Source: CAZBUK01 sp964495085 (GTDB lineage Bacteria; Bacteroidota; Ignavibacteria; T3Sed10-11). Taken from it: 22,141 bases of DNA. A program made the position numbers and the translations under genes. The first letter of the stretch is position 1, and each line of letters opens with the position of its first letter. Shown piece after piece: positions 8,171-17,828 of the stretch. Below the pieces are notes generated by a model that did no database searches, was not told the DNA's origin, and worked only from the letters and a program-made list of their open reading frames with translations. The stretch covers positions 1 to 22,141 of the forward strand of contig CAZBUK010000070.1 of NCBI GenBank assembly GCA_964495085.1, in the 5' to 3' direction.

Positions 8171-8490
8171 TCAGACTCCTTGCAAAGGTGAAATGGCAAG
8201 ATTAATACTAAACTCCGTGAATTCACCGACCTTTGTATCCACGGCCAGTGTACCTTCGTGCATCTTAATGATATCGTAAGTCATAGAAAGACCGAGGCCC
8301 GAGAGAGGCGACGACAGACGCTCCCTCAACATGACGCCCTCGACGAACTCCATATCGATAAATTGGAGCGAATGCGTCTCTCCCGGCTCTTCATATTCAC
8401 CGATGCTGTGAACGCCGCAGACGTTCGGGTGGTTGATCGTTGCGGCTGCCTGCGCCTAATCTCATAATGAGAAACGGTGGTTCCGATCAT
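8171..8490 (-). pseudogene. Composite remnant: STPK N-terminus fused to histidine kinase C-terminus
   Basis: Three pieces are joined. The ATG at 8490, with AGGA upstream, encodes MIGTTVSHYEI, the standard start of the local STPKs. At about 8453-8460 the homology jumps, in a shifted frame, to QAAATINHPNVC and runs to MEFVEGVMLRERLSS, an STPK N-lobe segment. The glycine loop, ATP lysine and alpha-C Glu (about residues 12-57) are lost. At about 8300-8311 the same frame passes into GLGLSMTYDIIK and on to a terminal F-S-I-N-L, the G2 box and last strands of a histidine-kinase ATPase domain. The stop TGA lies one base before the regulator ATG. Two deletions, one out of frame, explain it. No working kinase of either type can be made. 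A 60-residue product from an ATG at 8353 is possible but unlikely to be functional. Confidence 0.88.
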
Positions 8491-8522
8491 CGATGTATTC
8501 CTCATTTTGACATATTGCCGGA

Positions 8523-11183
8523 TTAATTCTTCATGTTCGTATTCCAGTTTACAATAAGTGTGATCAACTCATCTTCATAGCTCTTTATTACCGAGTTTAC
8601 AACGAAGAGCTTACCGTCGGAAGTTATATCGTAGGTACCGAATCGGATATTTGCTTTCGTAGTAAAGAGCGGACGAACTGATTCGATCTCTATACTTGAT
8701 TCTTTCATTGACACTTCTGCCGACTTGATGGTACCTTCATAATCAAAATAGAATATCTCATTGCCATCGTTTCTCCAACGCGGACGGGTCCCTCCCGCCG
8801 TAGAAATTTGCCATTTTCCACCGGGCCCCGGAAAAGGACGGACGTATATTTCCGAGCGACCGGATTCATTCGAATCATATGCTATCCACTTCCCATCGGG
8901 TGAAAGAACAGGAGATCCGAGAATTGCCGGAGATTGAAGAAAGGGGATTGGTTCCTCACCAAATTCAATTGGAAGAACCCATAAATCATACTCTCCTCTA
9001 TTAAAATAGGTGAGATATTTACCGTCAGGTGACCATGAAGTAGGAATCATCTGATGTGTTGATTGGTGCAGAATTTGTTCACTCCCTGCTCCCGTTGACG
9101 ATTTCATATTCAGATTTTCGACTCTGCCTTTCGATTTGCTATATATGATAAATTGACCGTCGGGACTCCATATGGGATCGGATGCATTGAACTCATCGAA
9201 CGTAATTTGTGTCCGAGTCCCTCGTTGAATATCATATACCCAGATATTGTTTGCTCTTGTCTTATTATCGTAAATGTCGACGACAATTTTGCCACCATCC
9301 GGAGAGAATTTTGGACTATTGAATATTGCACGTTCACCGACAATGTCAATAACATTGCCATCGCGATCATAAAGAACAAGATTGGTTCCGGAAGCTCCTG
9401 CACCCGGAAGATATGAGATCGTACCGTTCCGGGATGCCGAAAAAAGCGCCAAATTATAGGTGATATCAACGCCGACATTATCGGTAACGGGATCTGGATC
9501 ACCGGTGAACTCCAACCGTTTAGAATCGAACGGTTGTGCCATAAGCAAATTACCACGAACAAATAGTATATGTCCGGATGCATATATGGCTTGCATTGAA
9601 TTTTGAAGGATCTTCTTCTTTACTTTCGAATCGAGGGAACCGATATAAACCCCGTCACTATCAGTAGGTTGATCAACCCTCTCTCCTACAAAGTAAAGGA
9701 AATGCTTTCCATCAGGTAAAAACCAAGGCCACCGGTGTGTCGACTCTCCTCCGAGGGTATCAAGAACAGTAACCGGTTTCGGTATTCCTCCTGAAGCGGA
9801 AACCATATGAATAGGGCCATTCAGTGCAGGAGTATAAAGAATTACCCCCTCGGCATTCCACGTCCCACCACGTCCGGTTATAATGTCTGCGACATTGATC
9901 AGCAGTCCGCTCGAAACAGTAACATTTTTCAGTTTATTGTCCGCGAAGAACCCAACATTTTTACTATCGGATGACCAAAATGGATAGACGGCATTTTCAG
10001 TACCTCTGAGCTGTCGTGCAAACGGTTCTGCAAGGAGGCGTATCCACAATACATTTTTACCTTCTGCATTGGAGGCAGTATAGACTATCGACCCTCCGTC
10101 GGGAGAAATGGCTACCTGTCCTCCTGCTATACTGGTCGAATGTAATTGCGTGCCGGGTTCGGGCACAATGTATGCACGTATTTTCTGCAATCCTTCGGGT
10201 TGCTCCCGGATCAGAATAAACAATGTTATAAATATACCAACTATAAAAATGGATGCCCCAATACCGAAAAGTACCGCTTGGTTACGTCTACCATTATTAG
10301 TAGTGCTAGATCGTACCGCTCTGTAATCTCCCGCTGCCGGTTTGCGCACCTCCTGACTACCTGACCCATGTTTGAACCGTCTTAACTCTTTCACAACCTC
10401 CGATGCCGATTGATATCGTTCATATTTATCCTTAAAAAGACACTCCGAAGTAATTCTAGCTAATGCAGGGTCAATGTCGGGTTTTATGGACGATAATAGC
10501 GGGGGATCGACATTCACAATTTCATATGCAACTGCCACCTCATGGTCGCCTTTAAACGGAGGTACACCGGAGATGAGTTCATAGAGAAGCACACCAAAGG
10601 AAAAAATATCTGCTCTATGGTCGAGATCCAATCCCTGTACCTGTTCGGGAGCCATATACCCTAATGTCCCGAGCGTGGTCCCCTCTTTTGAAAGACCGGA
10701 AACACCGCGGTGTTTTGCAAGACCGAAATCCATTATCACGATATGACCGTCTTTCTTCAGCATGATGTTTTCCGGTTTTACGTCGCGGTGAATTATGCCA
10801 TTCCCATGCGCAGCAGCTAGTCCTTCGGCAATCTGTATACCGATATCGATGGCTTGCTTAACCGAAATCGGCACCGTCTTCCGATTGCTTATCCGATCGC
10901 GAAGCGTCTGACCCTCGATATATTCCATTACGATAAAGAGCTGATTTTCATGCTCAGATATTTCATGGATAGTGCAGATATTCTGATGATTCAACGTTGC
11001 CGCTGCCTTTGCTTCGTTTATTAAACGTTTCTTGTCGGACTCAGTCGGTGAGAGGTTCTCGGGGAGAAACTTCAACGCAACAGTACGGTCGAGTTGGGTA
11101 TCGTGGGCTTTGTAGATGACGCCCATTCCACCCTCACCTAATTTCTCAAGAACCTTGTAGTGAGATATCAGTTGTCCGATCAT
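8523..11183 (-). CDS. Membrane Ser/Thr kinase with TolB/PD40 propeller ectodomain
   Basis: An 886-residue kinase. I start it at the ATG at 11183, since CAGGA lies about 8 bases upstream and the N-terminus MIGQLISHYKVL matches its paralogues. The frame extends 10 codons to 11213, with no better signal. The kinase domain has G16-E-G-G-M-G21, Lys38, Glu57, H132-R-D134 in HRDVKPEN, D152-F-G, and the activation loop LSKEGTTLGTLGYMAPEQ. A linker leads to one transmembrane helix at about 303-325, then about 560 residues of WD40-like/PD40 blades with repeated SPDG motifs (VAISPDGGSIVY, WSPDGQFIIYS, LSPDGKWIAYDS) and the conserved segment LLMAQPFDSKRL. The propeller is predicted outside the cytoplasmic membrane and may bind a ligand or protein. 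It starts 34 bases after the upstream kinase stop. Confidence 0.95.
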   Translation of the reverse strand: MIGQLISHYKVLEKLGEGGMGVIYKAHDTQLDRTVALKFLPENLSPTESDKKRLINEAKAAATLNHQNICTIHEISEHENQLFIVMEYIEGQTLRDRISNRKTVPISVKQAIDIGIQIAEGLAAAHGNGIIHRDVKPENIMLKKDGHIVIMDFGLAKHRGVSGLSKEGTTLGTLGYMAPEQVQGLDLDHRADIFSFGVLLYELISGVPPFKGDHEVAVAYEIVNVDPPLLSSIKPDIDPALARITSECLFKDKYERYQSASEVVKELRRFKHGSGSQEVRKPAAGDYRAVRSSTTNNGRRNQAVLFGIGASIFIVGIFITLFILIREQPEGLQKIRAYIVPEPGTQLHSTSIAGGQVAISPDGGSIVYTASNAEGKNVLWIRLLAEPFARQLRGTENAVYPFWSSDSKNVGFFADNKLKNVTVSSGLLINVADIITGRGGTWNAEGVILYTPALNGPIHMVSASGGIPKPVTVLDTLGGESTHRWPWFLPDGKHFLYFVGERVDQPTDSDGVYIGSLDSKVKKKILQNSMQAIYASGHILFVRGNLLMAQPFDSKRLEFTGDPDPVTDNVGVDITYNLALFSASRNGTISYLPGAGASGTNLVLYDRDGNVIDIVGERAIFNSPKFSPDGGKIVVDIYDNKTRANNIWVYDIQRGTRTQITFDEFNASDPIWSPDGQFIIYSKSKGRVENLNMKSSTGAGSEQILHQSTHQMIPTSWSPDGKYLTYFNRGEYDLWVLPIEFGEEPIPFLQSPAILGSPVLSPDGKWIAYDSNESGRSEIYVRPFPGPGGKWQISTAGGTRPRWRNDGNEIFYFDYEGTIKSAEVSMKESSIEIESVRPLFTTKANIRFGTYDITSDGKLFVVNSVIKSYEDELITLIVNWNTNMKN

Positions 11184-11217
11184 AGTGCGTTCCTGGTCTA
11201 AATATTTTATCATTTAC

Positions 11218-13920
11218 TTATTTTCTTATCTCATTATCCCAATTCACCACAAATGTAAGCGGGGGCGACTGAGCAAGGCCGCCCGTGGAAACAATAATAA
11301 AACGCTTCCCGTCAGGTGAAATATCATATAAGGCGTTGGAAAAAAGATTAGCTTTACTCGTTCCGAAAAGCTCTCGTACCGATACTACCTCAACTCTGTT
11401 ATCGACCATTCTGATACGTGAGGCTATGAGATTATTGGCAAGATCCGTATAAAATATTTCATTTCCGACCGGGCTCCATACCGGATCAGTTGCACCGTTT
11501 GTCGATATCTGCCACACAGCGCCCGGACCCGGAAAAGGCCGTATATATATTTCCTGTCTTCCTGAAATATCGGAAATATATGCGACCCATCTGCCATCCG
11601 GAGAAAATCGTGCAGAATACTCACTAAATTCAGTAGATAAAAATTGATATGGATCCGTCCCCTCATCGATCGGTAATACCCAAATACTCCAGAGATTCTT
11701 TGTTTGTTCCAATGCGTTTATAAGAATATATTTACCATCGCGGGACCAATCTGATATATACAGCTCGGATTCATGTTCGAATATCAGCTTTTCTTCCGAT
11801 GCGCCGCTCGATTCTTTCATAAATAAGTCAAAAGTTCCGTTCCTGTTCGAACTAAATGCTATCTGTTTCCCGTCGGGCGACCACCGGGGCATTCGATCGA
11901 TGCCCGTACTAAAGGTAAACCTCGTTTTAAATTCGCGATCGAGGTCGTAAATCCAAATATCACGGTTTTGCGTTTCCGGTGTCGTGAAATCTACCGCAAG
12001 CATATTCCCGTCCGGCGACATATGGATATCTACATAACGCCCCGAAGAGAGAGTTTTGAGCATACTCCCGGTCTCATCATACCAGTTTAGAAATACACCC
12101 TCGACCGATTGTCCCGCCTGATACACCAGCACACCATTTTGTGAAAGAGAAAACGCACCCTTTGCAAATCCGAAATTATAAAAGATATTTTCGGCAACAA
12201 GATTGGGTTGCCCGGCAAGTTCGAGCCTCTTGCTATCAAACGGCTGCGCCATGAGCATCGATTCACGGATATAAAAAATCCTGCCGTCGGAATATTCGAC
12301 ATGAGAGGAATTCTGGATAAGCCGCTTGTTGGTTCGTAAATCAAGAGATGCAACGTAAAGATCGCGCCCGTCAATATTTCCCCAAAGATACAGAAAATGC
12401 TTGCCGTCAGGTAAAAAGACCGGCCATCGATGGCCGACTCCCGACGGCTGATCGTCGATCGATGTAAGTTGTTCCGGGATTCCGCCGGCATCCGGCACCC
12501 GGTATATTGCCGAAGCAGCCTGGGCCGCAAATAAAATATCACCGTATTGATTCCAGCTTCCGCCCCGCCCATTTGCGGCATCACATATTGTGAGCGGTCT
12601 GCCACCGGTTATATCAATTTTTTTAAGTTTCCCGTCGGCGAAGAAACCGATAAAACGGCTGTCGGGAGACCAAAAGGGGAAGATTGCGCCTTCAGTACCG
12701 GGGAGCATTCGGGATGAGAGATCTTCCAAAGGTCTGATCCAGAGATGTTGTATACCATCCGTGCCTGAGGCCACATACGCAGTAGTTCGACCGTCGGGAG
12801 AAACCGCAATATGCCCTCCGCCGAAGGTAGAGAATTCCCATGATTCCTGCGGGTCTACGTAAAAAGTTGATCGGAGCACGTCCGGTTCTCCGGTTGTCAA
12901 TTGCTGAAATGTATACAACGCAGAGATTAGAATAAGCAAACCTATTGCAGAGAAAAAGGGAATGTTCAATCGCCTTTTTGAAATCACTTGCGAAGCTTGT
13001 ACTGCGGAATCGGCAGTGCGTAGGGATTCGATCGGCATCTCTCCTGAGTGAGGCGGCGCGGTATAGGCTGTTGTAATCCTGCTTACTTTTTGCCTGCCCG
13101 ACTCGCGTTTAAACCGCTTTAAATCTTTCGCCACTTCGCGTGCGGACTGATACCGCTCGTCCTTATCCTTATCCAAACATTCAAGTACAATCCGGTCCAG
13201 CTCGGGATCGATTTCGGGTTGGAGGGAAGTCAAAGGGGCAGGGTCGATGTTTACAATTTCATACGCCATTGCCGTCTCGTGGGTACCTTTGAACGGTGCC
13301 TCTCCCGCAAACATTTCGTACAGTATTACGCCGAGCGAGAAGATATCCGCACGGTGATCCACATCGAGTCCCTGCACCTGTTCGGGCGCCATATATCCCA
13401 TCGTGCCCACCGTGCTCCCTGCTTTGGTCAGCCGGGAGACTCCCGGGAGTTTCGCAAGTCCGAAATCCATTATTACGACACGTCCATCCTTCTTCAACAT
13501 AATGTTTTCCGACTTGATATCCCGGTGGATGATACCGTGCTCGTGTGCGGCTGCAAGTCCTTCGGCGATTTGAATACCGATGTCGATAGCTTGTTTGGGT
13601 GATACTGGCGCATCTTTTTGTTTTTCCGTCCGGTCGCGAAGCGTTTGTCCGTCTATGTACTCCATAACGATGAAGAGCTGACCCTCAAACTCTTGTATAT
13701 CGTGAATAGTACATATGTTTTGATGATTGAGCGTTGCCGCTGCTTTGGCTTCCTGCATGAAGCGTGTTTTCTCCTCATCTGAGGGCGATACAGTCTGAGG
13801 GAGAAACTTAAGTGCGACGGTACGATCGAGCTTCACGTCATGGGCTTTATAGACAACGCCCATGCCGCCCTCGCCGAGTTTATCGAGAATTTTATAATTC
13901 AGGATGGACTGTCCTACCAT
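11218..13920 (-). CDS. Membrane Ser/Thr kinase with TolB/PD40 propeller ectodomain
   Basis: A 900-residue kinase with the same layout as its two neighbours. The kinase domain contains G16-E-G-G-M-G21, Lys38, H132-R-D134 followed by IKSEN (Ser where Pro is usual), D152-F-G and the loop LTKAGSTVGTMGYMAPEQ. The transmembrane helix is at about 319-337 (FFSAIGLLILISALYTF). PD40 blades follow (HIAVSPDGRTTAYV, FWSPDSRFIGFF, MSPDGNMLAVDF, FSPDGRWVAYIS), ending in VVNWDNEIRK. The paralogues end similarly in VNWNTNMKN and LANWKEMVQ, so the C-terminus is intact. The ATG at 13920 is preceded by AGAGGA, but the spacer is a pure AT dinucleotide run, longer than normal. The gene lies 30 bases after the preceding kinase stop. 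It is probably part of a three-kinase operon formed by tandem duplication. Confidence 0.95.
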   Translation of the reverse strand: MVGQSILNYKILDKLGEGGMGVVYKAHDVKLDRTVALKFLPQTVSPSDEEKTRFMQEAKAAATLNHQNICTIHDIQEFEGQLFIVMEYIDGQTLRDRTEKQKDAPVSPKQAIDIGIQIAEGLAAAHEHGIIHRDIKSENIMLKKDGRVVIMDFGLAKLPGVSRLTKAGSTVGTMGYMAPEQVQGLDVDHRADIFSLGVILYEMFAGEAPFKGTHETAMAYEIVNIDPAPLTSLQPEIDPELDRIVLECLDKDKDERYQSAREVAKDLKRFKRESGRQKVSRITTAYTAPPHSGEMPIESLRTADSAVQASQVISKRRLNIPFFSAIGLLILISALYTFQQLTTGEPDVLRSTFYVDPQESWEFSTFGGGHIAVSPDGRTTAYVASGTDGIQHLWIRPLEDLSSRMLPGTEGAIFPFWSPDSRFIGFFADGKLKKIDITGGRPLTICDAANGRGGSWNQYGDILFAAQAASAIYRVPDAGGIPEQLTSIDDQPSGVGHRWPVFLPDGKHFLYLWGNIDGRDLYVASLDLRTNKRLIQNSSHVEYSDGRIFYIRESMLMAQPFDSKRLELAGQPNLVAENIFYNFGFAKGAFSLSQNGVLVYQAGQSVEGVFLNWYDETGSMLKTLSSGRYVDIHMSPDGNMLAVDFTTPETQNRDIWIYDLDREFKTRFTFSTGIDRMPRWSPDGKQIAFSSNRNGTFDLFMKESSGASEEKLIFEHESELYISDWSRDGKYILINALEQTKNLWSIWVLPIDEGTDPYQFLSTEFSEYSARFSPDGRWVAYISDISGRQEIYIRPFPGPGAVWQISTNGATDPVWSPVGNEIFYTDLANNLIASRIRMVDNRVEVVSVRELFGTSKANLFSNALYDISPDGKRFIIVSTGGLAQSPPLTFVVNWDNEIRK

Positions 13921-13937
13921 ATATATATATTCCTCTA
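13921..13937 (-). promoter_or_regulatory. Ribosome site with AT-repeat spacer
   Basis: On the minus strand AGAGGA is followed by (AT)5 and then the ATG at 13920, which itself extends the repeat to six AT units. The 10-base spacer is at the long end for efficient initiation. Dinucleotide runs can change length by slippage, which would alter the spacing and so the translation level of this kinase. Confidence 0.35.
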
Positions 13938-13950
13938 GTTATGACCGAAT

Positions 13951-16633
13951 TTACTGCGACTGTACCATCTCCTTCCAGTTCGCAAGAATAAAGAGATTAC
14001 TGCCGGATCCGATGTTGTCGGGACTGTCTGCAAGGTATCTCTTTCCGTCATTCGAAACTCCCCGGATGAAAAAATTCTCGGTTACACCACTCGAAAAGAG
14101 CGGCCTCGGCTGACTGAAGGTAGGTCTTCCGGATGCAAACGAAATATCACTAACTTCATACCGGTCACGTGCATTCGAACGGTAAATTATTTTATTTCCC
14201 GACCAGTGAGGATTGGCGCCTGCCTCGGTCGGCAGTTGCCATTTTCCTGCGATCCCTCTGTACGACGAGACATAAATCTTCGAAACCCCGGCTTCGGTCG
14301 ATTGATAGACTATCCATTTCCCGTCGGGAGAAAAACGGCCATTTGTCCCGTTAATTCCAAGTTTCTCTTCCGGTACCGGCCTTTCAGGATTGTGCAGATC
14401 CAGGACGGCGAATTCGCTCCCTGAAACATCCTGGATAGTGATCAGAAGGACATTCCCGTCGGGTGAGACATCAACCGGTTGATAAGCCACAGCGGTAGCC
14501 GACTTATCACTGGCTAACAATTCCTCCACTCCGGAACCATCGGTTTTCTTTACAAAAATGTTTCCCTGATGTCCGCCTACCTCCGACCTGTAAAATATTT
14601 CTGATCCGTCTCTCGACGAGCGCGGTAAGTATCCTCCGTTGGATCCAAATGTAAACCGTGATTTCACGCCACTCGTAAGATCATATATCCACACATCGGG
14701 TCGCTCTCCCCGTGCATCGATCATATCGTATACAATTTTGGTTTCATCGGGAGAGAGCGATATCGTGGTCATCCGTTCGATCCGGTTGATCGGCGACATA
14801 TTGCCGTTGGAATTGATCCAGAATATTTCGCTCAAACGACTTGCTCTGCTGACTGCGTAGATGAGAATTCCGTTTTCCGATATAGAGTAGTCCGCCTTCG
14901 CGCGTGCAGACCAGGAATTGACATTACCCTGTACGGATACCGGCCTTCCCGAGAGTATAAAAGATTTAGAATCGAANNNNNNNNNNCTGCCGCAGATAAA
15001 AAAGATAACCGGATGATGCGATTGCGTGCGTAGCCCCGTCTATAATAGGCTTTATCACACCGTTCGACAACGAACCGACATATACGGTAGACTTGTTCCA
15101 GACTCCATCGAGATTGAGTTCCGTGAATATAAAGTGATTCCCGTCCGGAAGGAATGATGGAAAGCGAGGCGCGGCATTTCCATCCGAATCGATTGAAACA
15201 ACTCGGCGCGGTGTCCCGCCGGATGATGAAACCGCATACAGATCGGGATCGGTTATCGAAGGTGAAAAGAGAATATCGCCATTTTTGCTCCATGCACCGC
15301 CGCGACCGAAAGGCGCATCGGCAAGCGTGAATACTGGTCCGCCGGCAGCATCGATGGTTTTCAATTTACCGTCAGCAAAGAAACCGACCGACCGGCTGTC
15401 GGGCGACCAGAACGGATACTGCGCTTCCTCCGTACCGGCAAGTGATCGTGCTTCGGAAGAATTCAAAGGCCTGATCCACAACCTCGATTGTGAAAGAGAA
15501 TCCATTCCGGTAAACACGATCATTGTACCGTCCGGTGATATCGCCGAATGACCTCCCACATCGTCGAAATATCGAACTCCGTCGGGCATATTGATCGGCG
15601 CCCGGATAACGGGGAGTGATGCTACGTCAACACGGGTAAGCTGCGATATCCCGTACCCCAAGAGCAGCATAATGACGGCAACAACAGCAATTACAATAAA
15701 CGAGAATTCTTTTTTCTTTGTGGTTTCAGATTGCGTTGTCTGCATAGCCGCAGACGAAGGATGTAAGGAAGTCGATGAAGCCAAAGGCCGCGCGGCGGTT
15801 ATTCGGCTGGCGCGTTGGCGACTCGATTCTCTTCGATACCGTTTGAGATCGACCGCGACCTGACCCGCCGATTGTGTTCGCTCACGGGGATCCTTTTCGA
15901 GACACTCCAGCACAATTGCATCAAGCGTTTGATCGATCTCCGGTTTGACCGACGACATCGGCGGTGCATCGACATTCACGGTCTCATACGCGAGCGCTGT
16001 TTCGTGTACTCCTTTAAACGGAAGCTCTCCCGTGAACAATTCATGCAATAAAACACCTAGCGAAAAAATATCCGACCGGTGATCCGCATCCTGACCCTGC
16101 ACCTGCTCGGGGGACATATACGCGGCAGTGCCGACTGTACTTCCCTCTTTTGTTAGTTGAGAAACACTCCCCTTCAGCTTCGCAAGGCCGAAATCCATGA
16201 TCTGTGCGATTCCATCCTTGCGGATCATGATATTATCCGGTTTGATGTCTCTGTGAACTATTCCTTTTTCGTGAGCCGCCGCGAGTCCCTCGGCAATTTG
16301 AATGCCGATCTCGGTCGCCTGCTTCGAACTGATTGTACCTTTCTTTTCGCCCAATGTTTGACCGTCGACAAATTCCATGACGATAAAAATTTGTCCGTCA
16401 TATTCCTGTATATCGTGAATGGTACACACGTTCGGATGATTGAGCGCCGATGCGGACTGCGCTTCCTGAATGAAGCGTGCTTTATCCTGTTCCGAAGCGG
16501 AGATGTGCGACGGGAGAAATTTCAGGGCGACGGTGCGGTTGAGTTTGGAGTCGTGGGCTTTGTAGACGATACCCATGCCGCCTTCGCCGAGCTTATCAAG
16601 AATCTTGTAGTGTGAAATTGTCTGGTTGATCAT
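13951..16633 (-). CDS. Membrane Ser/Thr kinase with propeller ectodomain, split by an assembly gap
   Basis: One kinase gene interrupted by ten Ns at 14977-14986. The 5' part (549 residues before the gap) has G16-E-G-G-M-G21, Lys38, H127-R-D129 in HRDIKPDN, D147-F-G, the loop LTKEGSTVGTAAYMSPEQ, a transmembrane helix at about 310-328 and the first propeller blades. The 3' part (341 residues) resumes at FDSKSFILSGRP and ends LANWKEMVQSQ. The two parts are in different frames only because ten is not a multiple of three. Both neighbouring paralogues have exactly seven residues between the matching points (N/S-x-L-M-A-Q-P), so the true gap should be about 21 bases. This gives an 897-residue protein beside paralogues of 886 and 900. 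Its ATG is 5 bases after the receiver::phosphatase stop, and the ribosome site lies within that gene's end. Confidence 0.93.
14977..14986. other. Assembly gap (10 N)
   Basis: Ten ambiguous bases inside a kinase gene. The flanking codons read Y-L-R-Q before and F-D-S-K after (minus strand). Comparison with the two adjacent paralogues predicts 21 missing bases, so the ten Ns are a placeholder, not a measured length. Confidence 0.97.
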
Positions 16634-16638
16634 ATTCT

Positions 16639-17808
16639 TTATGTCCCTCGGTATTCCAGCAACAGTAAGGTCATATCATCGGCCTGATTTGCCTTTCCCA
16701 TATATTTTAGGACATCGACGACGATTCCCCGGGAAAGCTTCTCGATGGGGTCGGGGTGGTGATTCCCGAGAAATTGAATGAGGCGACCCTCTTCATACAT
16801 CTCATCAGTTTCATTCACTGCTTCTGTGATACCGTCTGTATAGAGAACGATTCTATCTCCGGGATTACATTGAATTTGTTTTGCTTCGAACTCGAACGGT
16901 TCGATTTTTCCCAAAATTATACCCGGAGTATTTTCTACCTGTATAACCGTCGAATCATTTTTTACTATATACGGAAGATTATGTCCTCCATTACAGTAAT
17001 TAATGATTCCAACTGTCGTATCCATAACGCCATAAAAAACCGTTACAAAAGTACTTGAATCGCTTTCTGGTATGAGCATGGAATTTACTTTTGATAAACA
17101 TTCCGCAGGATCAAGTATTTGAGAAGCGATGCCCTTTATCATCGTCCGTGCAACTGCCATGTAGATGGCGGCCGAAATACCTTTGCCTGAAACATCTCCG
17201 ACGACAAATCCAAGATGTGTGTCATCAATAAGGAAGAAATCATAGAAGTCGCCACCAACATCCTTGGCAGGGTGCATCTCGGCGTAGATGGAAAATTCAT
17301 TCCGGTCGGGGAAGGCGGGGAACTGCTGAGGCAAGATTCGTTGCTGGATGTGATGAGCCGTATCCAGGTCGTTTTGCACTACCGCCAGTCTTTTCCTGTC
17401 ATCGAGTGCTGTCTTGATCGTTGTAATTTCCTTCATCCCTTTTTCGATGGTCACTTGAAGATCGTTGAAGTCAATCGGCTTGGTAACGAAATCGAATGCA
17501 CCGCGATTCATTGCCGTGCGGATGTTCTCCATATCGCCGTAGGCGGAGACGATGACCGTCTTGAGAGCGGGATTGTCGTTCTTCTGCAATCGATGTAATA
17601 ACGTAAGACCGTCCATACGCGGCATATTGATGTCGGAGAGGATGAGGGTGATGTCATCCGACCCATTCAGCTGATTTAAGGCCTCCTCGCCGTTCCCGGC
17701 GAAGACAAATTGATATGTCTCGTTCTGGATCTGTTTTCTGAATTTCTGGAGGATTAGCATCTGCAGATCGGGTTCGTCGTCGACCACCATTATCTTTTGA
17801 AATCTCAT
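16639..17808 (-). CDS. Receiver::SpoIIE/RsbU-type PP2C phosphatase, second copy
   Basis: A 389-residue paralogue of the phosphatase at 6581-7759, with the same residue numbering. The receiver has D10/D11, phospho-acceptor D59, Ser89 and Lys111. The linker carries IQQRILP. The phosphatase motifs are GGDFYD 186-191, GDVSGKG 205-211, NGGHNLP, LYTDGITEA and QADDMTLL. All expected metal-binding acids are present, so it should be active. It should be controlled by phosphorylation of D59 and should remove phosphate from Ser/Thr of a partner protein. The nearly unchanged core and receiver between the two copies suggest that both recognise the same or very similar partners. It precedes three STPK genes with 5 bases to the next start, the arrangement expected if the phosphatase and kinases form one regulatory set. 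Its own upstream partner regulator is broken. Confidence 0.96.
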   Translation of the reverse strand: MRFQKIMVVDDEPDLQMLILQKFRKQIQNETYQFVFAGNGEEALNQLNGSDDITLILSDINMPRMDGLTLLHRLQKNDNPALKTVIVSAYGDMENIRTAMNRGAFDFVTKPIDFNDLQVTIEKGMKEITTIKTALDDRKRLAVVQNDLDTAHHIQQRILPQQFPAFPDRNEFSIYAEMHPAKDVGGDFYDFFLIDDTHLGFVVGDVSGKGISAAIYMAVARTMIKGIASQILDPAECLSKVNSMLIPESDSSTFVTVFYGVMDTTVGIINYCNGGHNLPYIVKNDSTVIQVENTPGIILGKIEPFEFEAKQIQCNPGDRIVLYTDGITEAVNETDEMYEEGRLIQFLGNHHPDPIEKLSRGIVVDVLKYMGKANQADDMTLLLLEYRGT

Positions 17809-17828
17809 ATTACGTCACTCCCGAAAAT

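Noticed and set aside
8171..8353. A small intact 60-residue protein of mixed kinase character
   Set aside because: It has no ATP-binding or catalytic residues from either parent family and sits between two deletion junctions; treated as part of the pseudogene.
13951..14835. Separate propeller-only protein starting at an internal ATG
   Set aside because: The frame continues upstream to the N run and matches the missing C-terminal half of the adjacent kinase, so it is one gene with an assembly gap.
14966..14976. Stop codon just after the Ns, suggesting a truncated kinase
   Set aside because: The stop appears only because ten placeholder bases shift the frame. With 21 bases the frame stays open.
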